A DNA stretch of 64,000 bases from Paenibacillus sp. FSL H8-0332 (GCF_037963835.1 NZ_CP150145.1:930001-994000), one strand, 5' to 3'; counted from the first letter of the stretch, positions 26,252 to 35,427 are shown. Program-made: numbers and translations. The notes: a model not told the origin generated them from the sequence alone.

Positions 26252-27166
26252 TTGAGCAATAGAGTGATCCGGCAGTTTGAAGAGAGGGATATGGCGGCGC
26301 TTGGCGTGATGTATGCACAGGTGTCGGCCCAGGAGGATGTGCTGTTCTGGTGGGTGGGGGATGCGGGCAATTGGGAGAATGTCTTCTGCGCTTTTGAAGG
26401 GGAGCAGATGGTGGCCAAGGGCCAGCTGCAGCTCTTTAATGTGGTGCCACCGGGACGCGCGGCGGAGAGTAAACACAAGATTTTCGTGAATCTCAAGACA
26501 TTGCCCGGACGGGAAAAGGATCTGGAGCTGCGTGACAGTGTCTACGCTCTTCTGCTGGAACGGGCCCAGGTGCTGAAGAGTACGCTGCCGCCGGAATATG
26601 AGACCCTTCTGTGCACAGGCAATTATGCGGCGGAGGAGAGTTGCCATGCTTATTTCGCAGAGCATCTGGGTTACCTGCCGGATGGCTGCTTGTATACACT
26701 CCAGCGCGATCTTCGTGAACCCGTCCATGCGGTGGAGCTGGAGGAAGGCCTTGAATTAAGCTATGCGCCTATAGATTCGCCGGAGCAGAGGGCGGCTTAT
26801 CTGGAGCTGGAGGCAGAGATTTGGCCGGAGACCCCGCTCGGAATGGAGCGTCTGCTGGAATATCAGGAGCATCCGCACTGGACATCGATGGTTGTGCGGG
26901 ATGCAGGCCGGGTGGCGGGCAGTCTGATGGTCTGGCAGGAAGAGGAGACGGGCATCATCGAGGATGTATTTGTCTGTAAGCCCTGGAGGAGAAGAGGCAT
27001 TGCCAAGGCGCTGCTGAATCGTGCGTTAACGTATCTTCAGGAGAAGGGTCTGGAGCAGGCGCAGCTGGTCGCATTGACCACGAATGATTCCGCACTGTCC
27101 CTGTACCGGTCAGCCGGGTTCCAGACGGGACGGCAGGAGATCAGATATTATACTGAGCTGGGGTAA
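26252..27166 (+). CDS. GNAT-family N-acetyltransferase
   Basis: 304 residues. The C-terminal GNAT domain at ~175-300 shows the acetyl-CoA loop RRRGIAKALLNRAL followed by NDSALSLYRSAGFQTGR. The N-terminal half (MAALGVMYAQVSAQEDVLFWW, MVAKGQLQLFNVVPPGR) looks like a degenerate second GNAT domain, so it may be a tandem fusion. TTG start after AAGGTGG. The substrate is unknown. Monocistronic. Confidence 0.83.
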   Translation: MSNRVIRQFEERDMAALGVMYAQVSAQEDVLFWWVGDAGNWENVFCAFEGEQMVAKGQLQLFNVVPPGRAAESKHKIFVNLKTLPGREKDLELRDSVYALLLERAQVLKSTLPPEYETLLCTGNYAAEESCHAYFAEHLGYLPDGCLYTLQRDLREPVHAVELEEGLELSYAPIDSPEQRAAYLELEAEIWPETPLGMERLLEYQEHPHWTSMVVRDAGRVAGSLMVWQEEETGIIEDVFVCKPWRRRGIAKALLNRALTYLQEKGLEQAQLVALTTNDSALSLYRSAGFQTGRQEIRYYTELG

Positions 27167-27180
27167 GGGAGCAAACAACC

Positions 27181-27209
27181 TGCAACTAACTCCGCCCGGC
27201 AAGCGTCTA
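27181..27209 (+). promoter_or_regulatory. ECF-sigma-type promoter
   Basis: TGCAAC at 27181-27186 and CGTCTA at 27204-27209, spacing 17 bp, upstream of the lipoprotein at 27251. It matches the promoters at 3226 and of both SLH genes. Confidence 0.65.
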
Positions 27210-27250
27210 AATAGAATAAGAATAGCATTATAAGGAGGAGTTGCAGGTTC

Positions 27251-28003
27251 ATGAATACATCCAGAACTATTGGCTTCACTGCACTGCTGGCTCTAACGCT
27301 GGTTCTGGCAGCTTGCGGTTCTGCAGAGAATACGGCGCCGGAAGCTACGTCTGCTCCAGAGCAGACTCAGGCCCCTACGCTGGCACCTGCGGAGACTGCG
27401 TCCTCCCCGGCACCTTCATCAACGGCTGCTCCAAGTCCTGTGGCGACGGAAGCACCGCCGGTAGCAGAAGATCCCGGACCGCCGGAGGAAGGCACTCCGC
27501 CTACAGCATTGGAAGCGGCGGCAACGGTGATGCGGGCACTGAAGAGCGGCAAGATGGAGACGCTGGCCGCCTGGGTGCACCCGGAGCGCGGAGTACGATT
27601 CTCCCCCTACGCTTATGTTGATACAGAGCGGGACGTTGTGCTGAGCAGGCAGGAGCTGGAACAGGCGATGCAGGATACCCGCAAGCGGGAATGGCGGGAG
27701 TTCGCGGGTACTGGAGAACTGATTGAGCTAACCTTTGCCGACTATTATAAAGAGTTTGTGTACGATGCTGATTTCGCCGGTAAGGCTAAGATTGCACTGA
27801 ACCAGGGTCTGGGCCAAGGGACGACACTGAACAATCTGAGAGAGGTATACCCTGCAGACAGCCATGATTTCGTAGAATATCACATTGCCGGTGTTGATCC
27901 TTCGGCAGAGGGGATGGACTGGAGCAGCCTGCGTCTGGTTTTTGAGAAAATAGGCCAGGATCATGCGCTGGTTGGCATTATCCACGATCAATGGACTCCC
28001 TGA
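27251..28003 (+). CDS. Lipoprotein with Pro/Ala-rich linker, unknown function
   Basis: 250-residue lipoprotein; lipobox LAAC at about residue 21. Residues 22-85 are an Ala/Pro/Thr/Glu spacer, like the linker of the lipoprotein at 3308. Residues ~90-250 form a globular domain (MRALKSGKMETLAAWVHPE, VRFSPYAYVD, DSHDFVEYHIAG, LRLVFEKIGQDHALVGIIHD) that I do not recognise by name but that is widespread in Paenibacillus-type lipoproteins. It has a TGCAAC-N17-CGTCTA promoter and a strong terminator, so it is a single-gene unit probably in an envelope-stress regulon. Confidence 0.75.
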   Translation: MNTSRTIGFTALLALTLVLAACGSAENTAPEATSAPEQTQAPTLAPAETASSPAPSSTAAPSPVATEAPPVAEDPGPPEEGTPPTALEAAATVMRALKSGKMETLAAWVHPERGVRFSPYAYVDTERDVVLSRQELEQAMQDTRKREWREFAGTGELIELTFADYYKEFVYDADFAGKAKIALNQGLGQGTTLNNLREVYPADSHDFVEYHIAGVDPSAEGMDWSSLRLVFEKIGQDHALVGIIHDQWTP

Positions 28004-28034
28004 TTCCCGCAGTATGTGAATAGAACCAACTGCA

Positions 28035-28075
28035 AACAGCGCACCGCCGGATGTCCGGACGGTGCGCTGTTTTTG
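28035..28075 (+). terminator. Rho-independent terminator
   Basis: AACAGCGCACCG pairs with CGGTGCGCTGTT around CCGGATGTCCGGA, followed by TTTTT. Strong; ends the lipoprotein gene and may also act on the opposing SLH gene. Confidence 0.9.
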
Positions 28076-28105
28076 AATAAATATCTATGAGTATCACATG
28101 ATAAC

Positions 28106-29074
28106 TTATCTAACCTGAGGGTTGGGCGAAGTCTCCGAGCCTGGGGCGGCTTGGGCTACTGCGGTATAGCCTTCGGGCAGATAGGTGACTGCGGTGCCTG
28201 CCGAGATGACCTGCGGGTTCATGGACCCGGGCTTCGGTGACGTGACCTTGAAGAAGATCACTGCGGTTTTGCCAGCGCCGAACTCAATCCGCTCAATGAC
28301 CAGGCCATATCCCGGATTCGGCAGATTGGATACGGTCACTGTAGCTTTGTTGACACCAGCGGCGGCTTTGTCCAGTGTTACAGCGGCATCATAGGTGCTT
28401 GGCGGGGCTGAAATGTTCTCATCCATCATAATCACTTCCTTCATGAATTTGGCAGCATCGTAGACCAGGACGGCAGCCTCTGCACGGGTAACCGCTTCGT
28501 CCGGGCGAAAGGCGTTGTTCTTCTCCAATGTGACCAGTCCAGTGTTGATCAGAATCTGCAGGCTGTTCATCTCAGCGGCAGACAGCTTGCCGCCATCCGT
28601 AATGTTGGCATACATCTCCGTATACGCGAAGTCCCCTTTGTTCTGTAGCGCCTGAAGCAGCAATTGTGCGAACTGGACCCGTGTCATCACAGCATTAGGG
28701 TCAATAGACCGCTCCAGCATTAAGCCGCTTTCTTTGGCCTTCAGGAATGCGGAGGCATACCAGGAGGCATTTTTTACGTTGTCAAAATAATCGCTGGCCT
28801 TCTTGCCAGAGGGTTGCTGCGGAGCAAGCTTCAGGCCGCTTACCATGAACTGCACGCCTTGCGCATACGTAAGGCTGGACTTCGGCGCGAACTTGTCGCT
28901 GGTCACTCCGTTAAGTATGCCCTCCTGATGAAGGGCATTGATTTTGGCTTCGGCCGCATGGCCCTTCAGATCTGAGAAAGCGGAAGCCGGTGCCCCGATA
29001 GCTAAGGTTGCCGCCAGAATGCTACAGGCCAGCGAGATTTTGGCCGTGCGCATCCGGGTTAGTGTATTCTTCAT
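28106..29074 (-). CDS. SLH-domain surface protein, paralogue 1
   Basis: 322 residues. Signal peptide 1-32 (cleavage near APASA). Three S-layer homology repeats at ~33-210 (AFSDLKGHAAEAKINALHQ, GILNGVTSDKFAPKSSLT, NAFRPDEAVTRAEAAVLVYD) anchor it to secondary wall polymer. The C-terminal ~95 residues (NLPNPGYGLVIERIEFG, KTAVIFFKVTSPKPGSMNPQ, VTYLPEGYTAVAQA) resemble a PrcB C-terminal/protease-inhibitor-like beta domain. Close paralogue of the gene at 34355. A TGCAAC-N17-CATCTA promoter precedes it. Confidence 0.85.
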   Translation of the reverse strand: MKNTLTRMRTAKISLACSILAATLAIGAPASAFSDLKGHAAEAKINALHQEGILNGVTSDKFAPKSSLTYAQGVQFMVSGLKLAPQQPSGKKASDYFDNVKNASWYASAFLKAKESGLMLERSIDPNAVMTRVQFAQLLLQALQNKGDFAYTEMYANITDGGKLSAAEMNSLQILINTGLVTLEKNNAFRPDEAVTRAEAAVLVYDAAKFMKEVIMMDENISAPPSTYDAAVTLDKAAAGVNKATVTVSNLPNPGYGLVIERIEFGAGKTAVIFFKVTSPKPGSMNPQVISAGTAVTYLPEGYTAVAQAAPGSETSPNPQVR

Positions 29075-29096
29075 TGTACATCACCTCGTATCCTCT

Positions 29097-29125
29097 TAGA
29101 TGGGATTTAGGAGCAAAAGGTTGCA
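29097..29125 (-). promoter_or_regulatory. ECF-sigma-type promoter of SLH paralogue 1
   Basis: On the minus strand, TGCAAC (29125-29120) and CATCTA (29102-29097) are 17 bp apart, just before the GAGGTGATG ribosome site. Confidence 0.62.
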
Positions 29126-29418
29126 GCCCGTCACTCCATAGATGGAATTATTATTCTCTAACCCCGCAGCACTGATTCCCCACACTCGAAAAAAATTCAT
29201 CATGTGTCAATTTTCACCTACCGGAAGTCGAATCTTCGCCTGATTTCAGGCGCTCTACCGGCCAAAAAGGTCAATATACGATGATTAAAAGGTAATATAC
29301 GGTGAGACAGGGTGCGGAAGAAAAATTATAATGATGATAACGCTTTCTTGGATAATGCGAAGAAGGAATGGCTTGTATTACTGATCATTTATAAATTCCT
29401 ACTAAGGGGGTAAGTCAA

Positions 29419-31053
29419 ATGAGAAAAAAGAGTATTCTTGCCTTGGTGCTGGCAGGCTGTCTGACAGGACTATCACTCACAGGCTGCAGCAGTAAGGGGA
29501 ACAGCTCGGATGTGGGGAACGACAGCAGCAACACGCCGGAGGGAAAGACGAAGCTGAAGGCGATTATCGTGAAGCATTCACTAACCAAAGATGTCACGCA
29601 AATGAAATGGCTCGCTGAAATAGAGGAGAAGGCGAATGTCGAAATTGAATGGCAGCAAATCTCTGCGGACTGGGATCAGAAGAAGAGTGCTCTGTTTGCC
29701 AGCGGTGAAATTCCGGATTTGCTGTTCAATGCGACCTCTAACTCCGATTTTGTACAATTCAACGGGTTGTTCGAGGATCTGGGCCCGCTGATTGAGAAGG
29801 ACGCTCCTAATATTCAAAAGATGTTCAGCGAGCACCCGGAATTGAAAACGCTTGCTACTCAAATTGACGGGAAGCTCTACGGCACTCCGCGTTATAAGGG
29901 GATCTGGCCCGGCTCCACCGCCTCGATGTTCATTAACAAAACCTGGCTCGACAATCTCGGCCTTCAGGTGCCTACGACCTGGGATGAGCTAGAGACTGTG
30001 CTGCTTGCCTTCCGTGAGGGAGACCCGAATCAGAACGGGGACAAGACGGATGAGATTCCGATGGACTTCAACCCGATCGGCTGGGATTTCACACCGAAGC
30101 TGCTGCTGGGCAGCCTTGGGCTTCCTCTGTCCAACGGGGCGAGCGACGGCTACTTCACCGAAGGGGCGCAGGTTAAGAATTTCTATGTAGATGAGCGGTT
30201 CAAGACACTCATGCAATTCCTGCAGAAGCTGTACAGCCAGAACCTGATCAGCAAGGAAGTGGTCACGCAGGATTACTCCAAATACCAGTCCGTTGCCCGC
30301 GGGAATGGAACTACAGCCAAGGTCGGATTCACCTGGGGCTGGGAGACAGGAGACCGCTTCGGCAACGAGCTGAAGGATCAATATGTTACCCTGCCGCAGC
30401 TGAAGCAGCATGCGGATTCTACGAATGAGCTGTACTGGAGCAATGACTACTATTACCAGAATTACGGATCCAATGCGGTGTCGGTCAGTGCCCGATCCAA
30501 GAACAAGGAAGCTGCGATGCGGTTCATTGATGGTTTTTATGAGCCGGTGGTTAGCTTGCAGGTCCTGTTCGGCGGGATGAATGACACGGATAAGGGAATC
30601 AAGGATAACGGGGACGGCACGTATGCGATTCTTCCTCCGGCAGATGCATCCCTGGACCCGGGCTCGTGGAAATGGACGAATTCGTTCGCGGATAACGGTC
30701 CAATGTACATTGCCGATGCGCTGAAGGACAAGGTGACACTTGGCTCGGATATGCAGAATGTGCTGAAGGAGAAGGCCGTCTATGATGAGCTGCTGAATAA
30801 GGCGGACGAGAAAAGTAATGTCTACCCGCAGAACTTCATGAAATACAGCACGGAGGACACCAACACCCTGGCAATGAATCAGGCGAACGTCAATAATATC
30901 ACGGATCAAAAGTGGGCCAACTGGCTGACCACTAAGGTTGATATTGAGAAGGAGTGGGCTGCCTATGTCGCCTCAGTCAATAGCTCCGGCCTGGAACAGA
31001 ACCTGCAAATCCGCCAAAAGGCTTATGACGAATACCTCTCCACCTTGAAATAG
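29419..31053 (+). CDS. ABC transporter substrate-binding lipoprotein (LplA-like)
   Basis: 544-residue sugar-binding lipoprotein; lipobox LTGC at ~25. The body is a type 1 periplasmic-binding fold (LKAIIVKHSLTKDV, ALFASGEIPDLLFNATSN, LYGTPRYKGIWPGSTASMFI, WDELETVLLAFREGDPNQNG) typical of the LplA/YtcQ group that binds oligosaccharides. It heads an operon with two permeases and an AraC regulator; no ATP-binding subunit is encoded, so a shared MsmX-like ATPase elsewhere is expected. AAGGGGG precedes the ATG. Confidence 0.9.
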   Translation: MRKKSILALVLAGCLTGLSLTGCSSKGNSSDVGNDSSNTPEGKTKLKAIIVKHSLTKDVTQMKWLAEIEEKANVEIEWQQISADWDQKKSALFASGEIPDLLFNATSNSDFVQFNGLFEDLGPLIEKDAPNIQKMFSEHPELKTLATQIDGKLYGTPRYKGIWPGSTASMFINKTWLDNLGLQVPTTWDELETVLLAFREGDPNQNGDKTDEIPMDFNPIGWDFTPKLLLGSLGLPLSNGASDGYFTEGAQVKNFYVDERFKTLMQFLQKLYSQNLISKEVVTQDYSKYQSVARGNGTTAKVGFTWGWETGDRFGNELKDQYVTLPQLKQHADSTNELYWSNDYYYQNYGSNAVSVSARSKNKEAAMRFIDGFYEPVVSLQVLFGGMNDTDKGIKDNGDGTYAILPPADASLDPGSWKWTNSFADNGPMYIADALKDKVTLGSDMQNVLKEKAVYDELLNKADEKSNVYPQNFMKYSTEDTNTLAMNQANVNNITDQKWANWLTTKVDIEKEWAAYVASVNSSGLEQNLQIRQKAYDEYLSTLK

Positions 31054-31081
31054 TGGACTTGAATGGAAGGGGCGCTCCCAA

Positions 31082-32035
31082 ATGAAACCAGCACAGACCA
31101 CGGTGCCGCATCAGACGCTGCGCGGGAACGGGTGGCTTCGTAGGCAGGCCGGGCATTACCAGCTATGGCTGATGGTGCTTCCTGCGGTCATTTACATCGC
31201 CATTTTCTGTTATGGTCCGATGTATGGTATCCAGCTTGCTTTTCGTGAATTTGATTTCAGCAAAGGACTGACGGGCGGGGAATGGGCCGGGTTCAAATAT
31301 TTCGAGCAGTATTTCAACAGCCCGATGTTCTGGCCTACGCTGCGAAATACGTTTATCATTGCGTTTTTCTCCATACTGCTGGGCTTCCCGATGCCAATCC
31401 TTCTGGCACTGGTGGTTAACTCGATCCGCAGCAACAGACGTAAGCGTATCCTGCAGACTACGGTGTATATGCCTTACTTCATTTCCACCGTTGTTCTGGT
31501 TGCGTTGCTGCAGATTATGCTGTCTCCTACCACTGGACTGATCGACGGCTTCCTGAAGGCCTTGCACCTGATCCCTGCGGATACGAATCTCATAGGTGAC
31601 CCTGGCGCCTTCGTTCCGGTGTATGTCATCTCTGCCATCTGGCAGGCCTGCGGCTGGAACAGCATTATCTTCATCGCCGCCCTGTCCTCGGTGGATGCGC
31701 AGCAGTATGATGCCGCCCGGATTGACGGGGCCAACCGCTGGCAGACCGTCTGGCATGTCGAGATTCCGGCCATCCTGCCGACCATTATTATTTTATTGAT
31801 TATGAATATGGGCAGCATACTCAGTGTAGGCTTCGAGAAGACTTTTCTGATGCAAAATAGTCTCAACAAACCCGTCTCGGAGGTCATCTCCACGTATGTC
31901 TTCAATGTGGGCGTGAAATCCAACCAGTTCAGCTTCGGTTCTGCGGTCGGTCTATTCAATACCCTGATCAACTTCACGTTCCTGATGCTGGCGAATGCAC
32001 TGGCCAAAAAAACTTCAAAAATCAGTCTGATGTAA
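31082..32035 (+). CDS. ABC sugar permease, LplB-type
   Basis: 317-residue inner permease subunit with six membrane helices. The ATPase-contact EAA-like loop reads YDAARIDGANRWQTVWHVEI near residue 220. MYGIQLAFREFDFSKG in the first periplasmic loop is typical of the LplB/YtcP family. 28 bp after the binding protein gene and 12 bp before the second permease. Confidence 0.92.
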   Translation: MKPAQTTVPHQTLRGNGWLRRQAGHYQLWLMVLPAVIYIAIFCYGPMYGIQLAFREFDFSKGLTGGEWAGFKYFEQYFNSPMFWPTLRNTFIIAFFSILLGFPMPILLALVVNSIRSNRRKRILQTTVYMPYFISTVVLVALLQIMLSPTTGLIDGFLKALHLIPADTNLIGDPGAFVPVYVISAIWQACGWNSIIFIAALSSVDAQQYDAARIDGANRWQTVWHVEIPAILPTIIILLIMNMGSILSVGFEKTFLMQNSLNKPVSEVISTYVFNVGVKSNQFSFGSAVGLFNTLINFTFLMLANALAKKTSKISLM

Positions 32036-32047
32036 GGAGGAAATGGG

Positions 32048-32977
32048 ATGTCAAACAGTCAAGCCGCTCATTCGCAAAAGATCAAGCATTCGGGCGGTAT
32101 GGCAGACAGGCTGTATACGCTGGTGGTTGCGGTTATAAGCGTCGCAGCGTTCATCATGGTTGCGTACCCGCTGTATTTCATCATCATAGCTTCCGTCAGC
32201 AACTCCACCATGGTGAATCAGGGACAGGTTATTCTATGGCCTAAGGACATTAACCTGTACGGCTATGAGCAGATATTCAAGGACACCCGGATCTGGCAGG
32301 GGTATAAAAATACGATTATCTACACGGTGCTGGGCACGCTGCTCAATCTGCTGGTCACGCTCCCTGCGGCGTATGCCTTGTCCCAGCGGAAATTCCGGGC
32401 ACGCAGGTTCATTATGCCGCTGTTTGTGATCACGATGTATTTTGGCGGGGGCATGATTCCTACCTATCTGCTTATCCGTGACCTGAATCTGCTGAATACG
32501 CCTTGGGTAATGATTGTGAACGGCGCCATTAGTGTATACAATCTGATTATTACAAGAACCTTCTTCGAGACCGCTATACCGGAGGAGCTGCACGAAGCGG
32601 CTACCCTGGATGGCTGCTCACACTTCCGTTACTTCATCTCGGTGGTGGTTCCGCTGTCCAAGGCAGTGATCTCCGTCATCACGCTCTATTATGTGGTGGG
32701 TCACTGGAACGACTTCTTCAACGCCTTGCTCTATATCAATACGGATAGCTTACAGCCGCTGCAGATCGTCCTGCGCAATATTTTGTTATCCAATCAGGCG
32801 TTCGCGGGCGGAGCCGGATCAGGTGCCGGGGCCGGTGCGGGCAGCTATGCCCAGCAGTTCGCGGATCAGATCAAATATGCGGTCATTATCGTATCGACGG
32901 TGCCTGTGCTGATTATCTATCCTTTTATCCAGAAGTACTTCGAGAAGGGCGTAATGATCGGTGCGGTGAAGGGCTGA
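32048..32977 (+). CDS. ABC sugar permease, LplC/YtcP-type
   Basis: 309-residue second permease. The EAA loop reads LHEAATLDGCSHFRYF. TLLNLLVTLPAAYALSQRKF and MYFGGGMIPTYLLIRDL are typical of LplC. A Gly/Ala-rich stretch (GGAGSGAGAGAGS) near residue 265 lies in a predicted loop and is longer than usual. Together with the LplB-like subunit it forms the membrane channel. Confidence 0.92.
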   Translation: MSNSQAAHSQKIKHSGGMADRLYTLVVAVISVAAFIMVAYPLYFIIIASVSNSTMVNQGQVILWPKDINLYGYEQIFKDTRIWQGYKNTIIYTVLGTLLNLLVTLPAAYALSQRKFRARRFIMPLFVITMYFGGGMIPTYLLIRDLNLLNTPWVMIVNGAISVYNLIITRTFFETAIPEELHEAATLDGCSHFRYFISVVVPLSKAVISVITLYYVVGHWNDFFNALLYINTDSLQPLQIVLRNILLSNQAFAGGAGSGAGAGAGSYAQQFADQIKYAVIIVSTVPVLIIYPFIQKYFEKGVMIGAVKG

Positions 32978-33032
32978 GCGTATCGCTGACGCTGCGGGCA
33001 GTATCCATTGGGCGGGGAGGGAGGGAACCTCA

Positions 33033-33968
33033 GTGAAAAAAAGTCTTGAACTGCTCGATTCCATCGGCGAACCCGTATCTCAGGATATGAAGGAAAAGCT
33101 TATGCATGGCAGCAGACAATTCCGCATGAGTGTGCATGTAACCAAGCTATCCTCGCTCAATAATCTGGTGCTGTATTCCCATTGGCATGAAGAGCTGGAG
33201 CTGTTGTTCATGATTAAGGGCACGGCCAAATTCCATGTGGGACAGGAGAAGCTGGTCGTGCAGAGCGGAGAGGCGGTCTTCATTCAGCCCAATATGCTGC
33301 ATTCGGCGATCCGGGTGGACCAGGAGGAGATTATTTTCTGCGCGGTGCTGGTGCATTTCAATTTCCTCTCCAGTCTGGAGAATGACCAGATTCAGCAGCA
33401 GTATGTCTTCCCGCTCTTCCTCGACAACCGGCGTTATCCGCTGCTGATCGGGCGGGAGCTGGAGGAGAAGCTGCGGCTTATTCCACTGCTGGAGGAGGTG
33501 CGGGATCTCTATCAGCAGGAGTCGCACGGCTATGAGATGTTGATTAAGGCCAGGCTGTTCGAGGTGCTGTACCGGCTGGAAAAGTGTGCGGCTGAGCATC
33601 CGCGGGCAGGACTGCCCGGGCAGTCCCGGGGCGGCAACAGCTCGATGCTGGCCAAAAAAACGCTGGCCTACGTCCAGCAAAACTACAGTAAGCGGATCAC
33701 GCTCTCCGACATGGCGCAGCAGGTCAACATGAGCCCGTCTTACTTTTGCCGCTTCATGAAGAAGCAGTTCGATCTGTCCCCGATGGACTTCCTGAACGAA
33801 TACCGGATCTCGGAGGCGGTCAGCCTGCTGGAGACCACGGATAAGAAGATCATGGAGATCTCCGGTATGACCGGCTTCAGCAATGTGAACCGGTTCACGG
33901 AGATGTTCAAGAAGACCTACGGCTGCCGCCCGATGGATTACCGGAACCGGCTGCGGCAGAGTAAGTAA
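33033..33968 (+). CDS. AraC-family transcriptional regulator with cupin sensor domain
   Basis: 311 residues. Residues ~25-150 are a cupin-like sugar-sensing domain (YSHWHEELELLFMIKGTAKF, GEAVFIQPNMLHSA). Residues ~205-308 are the double helix-turn-helix (ITLSDMAQQVNMSPSYFCRF, DLSPMDFLNEYRISEAVSLL, ISGMTGFSNVNRFTEMFKK). GTG start after GGAGGGA. Its position after the ABC genes suggests it senses the transported sugar and activates the operon. Confidence 0.9.
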   Translation: MKKSLELLDSIGEPVSQDMKEKLMHGSRQFRMSVHVTKLSSLNNLVLYSHWHEELELLFMIKGTAKFHVGQEKLVVQSGEAVFIQPNMLHSAIRVDQEEIIFCAVLVHFNFLSSLENDQIQQQYVFPLFLDNRRYPLLIGRELEEKLRLIPLLEEVRDLYQQESHGYEMLIKARLFEVLYRLEKCAAEHPRAGLPGQSRGGNSSMLAKKTLAYVQQNYSKRITLSDMAQQVNMSPSYFCRFMKKQFDLSPMDFLNEYRISEAVSLLETTDKKIMEISGMTGFSNVNRFTEMFKKTYGCRPMDYRNRLRQSK

Positions 33969-34037
33969 TAAAGCAAGAAGATGCTGTGCCAAAAGCCATG
34001 AAAAGGCTGCTTGGGACAGCTCTTTATTGCGGAGTAG

Positions 34038-34205
34038 GATCAACGTGAGTACTTACGTGGACGCTCCGCAAACGGACCGTTGTTCCAATCGCTGTGCTCT
34101 CCAGATTTTTTTCATTCCCCTTATCGGTGAAAATCCGGAGAGCAAGGCGACCGCTGACGCTTCTACACAATCGTTCCGTCCGCTCCGCTGTTTAAGCGGT
34201 ATACG
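34038..34205. repeat. Structured intergenic element
   Basis: The 385-bp gap after the araC gene holds no gene. This part has a long inverted repeat: GCTCTCCAGATTTTTTTCA pairs with TGAAAATCCGGAGAGC, flanked by GGACGCTCCGC / CCGTCCGCTCCGC and TTCCAATCG / CAATCGTTCC. The layout is that of a dispersed Paenibacillus repeat (MITE- or REP-like); I see only one copy here. Confidence 0.5.
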
Positions 34206-34254
34206 AAGTACCCAACCCTAAGAGAATGTCAGATAAATTCTCTTTCAAAAGCAG

Positions 34255-34294
34255 AAAGCAGCGATTCTCCAATAACGGAAGAATCGCTGCTTTT
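34255..34294. terminator. Bidirectional terminator
   Basis: AAAGCAGCGATTCT pairs with AGAATCGCTGCTTT (14 bp), loop CCAATAACGGA. It lies between the araC end and the convergent SLH gene. Confidence 0.85.
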
Positions 34295-34354
34295 GTAACG
34301 TTTAAAGTTCTTGAGAAATTTATCTACCTACAGATAGAGAATAGATAGAGAAGC

Positions 34355-35350
34355 TTACTTCGCTGGAGCCGAAGGCTCAAGCCAGCGCGAACCCATTACA
34401 GGCTCTGCTGTCGCGGTGTAGCCTGCGGGCAGGTACGTGGATACCGAGCCTTTGGTGATCACTTGCGGGTACATTTTATCCGGGTCAGGCAGGGTTACCT
34501 TGAAGTAGATTACGGCTTTGGTGGCGCTGGTGAACTCTATGCGCTCTACCGCCAGACCGTAGCCGGGGTTCGGCAGGTTATCCACGGTGATGGTGGCTTT
34601 ATTAACGCCTTCAGCGACTTTGTCCAGGACTACATCCGAGATATAGTTATTAACCGGAACTGGCTCCGGCTCAGAAGGCTCATTGCCCGGATTGTTCGGT
34701 GTAATCACCCGGTCGGCGAATTCAGCGGCATCATGGATCATGACAGCAGCTTCAGCGCGGGTAATCGCATCGGACGGGCGGAATTTCCCGTTATCCAGCG
34801 TGAGTATCTTCGTGTTCAGGAGCACCTGCAGGCTGTAATTCACCTCTGGAGTAAGCTTATCGCCATCCTCGATCATGAAGAACATTTTGGTCACCGGGAA
34901 ATTGCCCTTGCTCTGCAAGGCTTGGGTCAATAGATGGGCGAATTCCGCGCGGGTCATCGGTGCATTCGGGTTGATATCCTTTGCCAGTGTCAGGCCGCTC
35001 TGCTTCGCAAGGGCGAAGGAGGAGGCGTACCAGGCATTATCTTTTACATTGTCAAAGAGCTGGCTGGCCTTAGTATTGCTATCGGTACCGGCTTTCGGTG
35101 AAAGCGCCAATCCTTTTACCAGGAACTGTACGGCTTGCGCATTCGTCACTTTGGCATTGGGGGCAAACAGGTCACTCGTAATTCCGTTAATTACACCGGC
35201 GTTATGCAGCGTATTGATCTTGGTTTCGGCTGCATTTCCCTTGAGGTCCGTGAAGGCAAATGCGGACGCTCCGAAGGATAAACTGGCAGCCAGGATTCCG
35301 CACGCGATGCTCATTTTTTTTGCGTGCTTCGTTAGATTAGTTGGTTTCAT
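34355..35350 (-). CDS. SLH-domain surface protein, paralogue 2
   Basis: 331 residues, clearly paralogous to the gene at 28106 over its full length. Signal peptide 1-32; three SLH repeats to ~215 (AFTDLKGNAAETKINTLHN, GVINGITSDLFAPNAKVTN, GKFRPSDAITRAEAAVMIHD). A Glu/Pro/Asn-rich joint (NNPGNEPSEPEPVPVN) precedes the same C-terminal beta domain (GYGLAVERIEF, TKAVIYFKVTLPDPDKMYPQ). The ribosome site GAGGTGATGCACA and the TGCAAC-N17-CATCTG promoter are also conserved, so gene and promoter duplicated together. Confidence 0.85.
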   Translation of the reverse strand: MKPTNLTKHAKKMSIACGILAASLSFGASAFAFTDLKGNAAETKINTLHNAGVINGITSDLFAPNAKVTNAQAVQFLVKGLALSPKAGTDSNTKASQLFDNVKDNAWYASSFALAKQSGLTLAKDINPNAPMTRAEFAHLLTQALQSKGNFPVTKMFFMIEDGDKLTPEVNYSLQVLLNTKILTLDNGKFRPSDAITRAEAAVMIHDAAEFADRVITPNNPGNEPSEPEPVPVNNYISDVVLDKVAEGVNKATITVDNLPNPGYGLAVERIEFTSATKAVIYFKVTLPDPDKMYPQVITKGSVSTYLPAGYTATAEPVMGSRWLEPSAPAK

Positions 35351-35371
35351 TGTGCATCACCTCTATATACT

Positions 35372-35400
35372 CAGATGGTTCTTTACGGCGAAAGGTTGCA
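35372..35400 (-). promoter_or_regulatory. ECF-sigma-type promoter of SLH paralogue 2
   Basis: On the minus strand, TGCAAC (35400-35395) and CATCTG (35377-35372) are 17 bp apart. Confidence 0.6.
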
Positions 35401-35427
35401 GTTGTGCGGAAAATAATACGAAAATAC

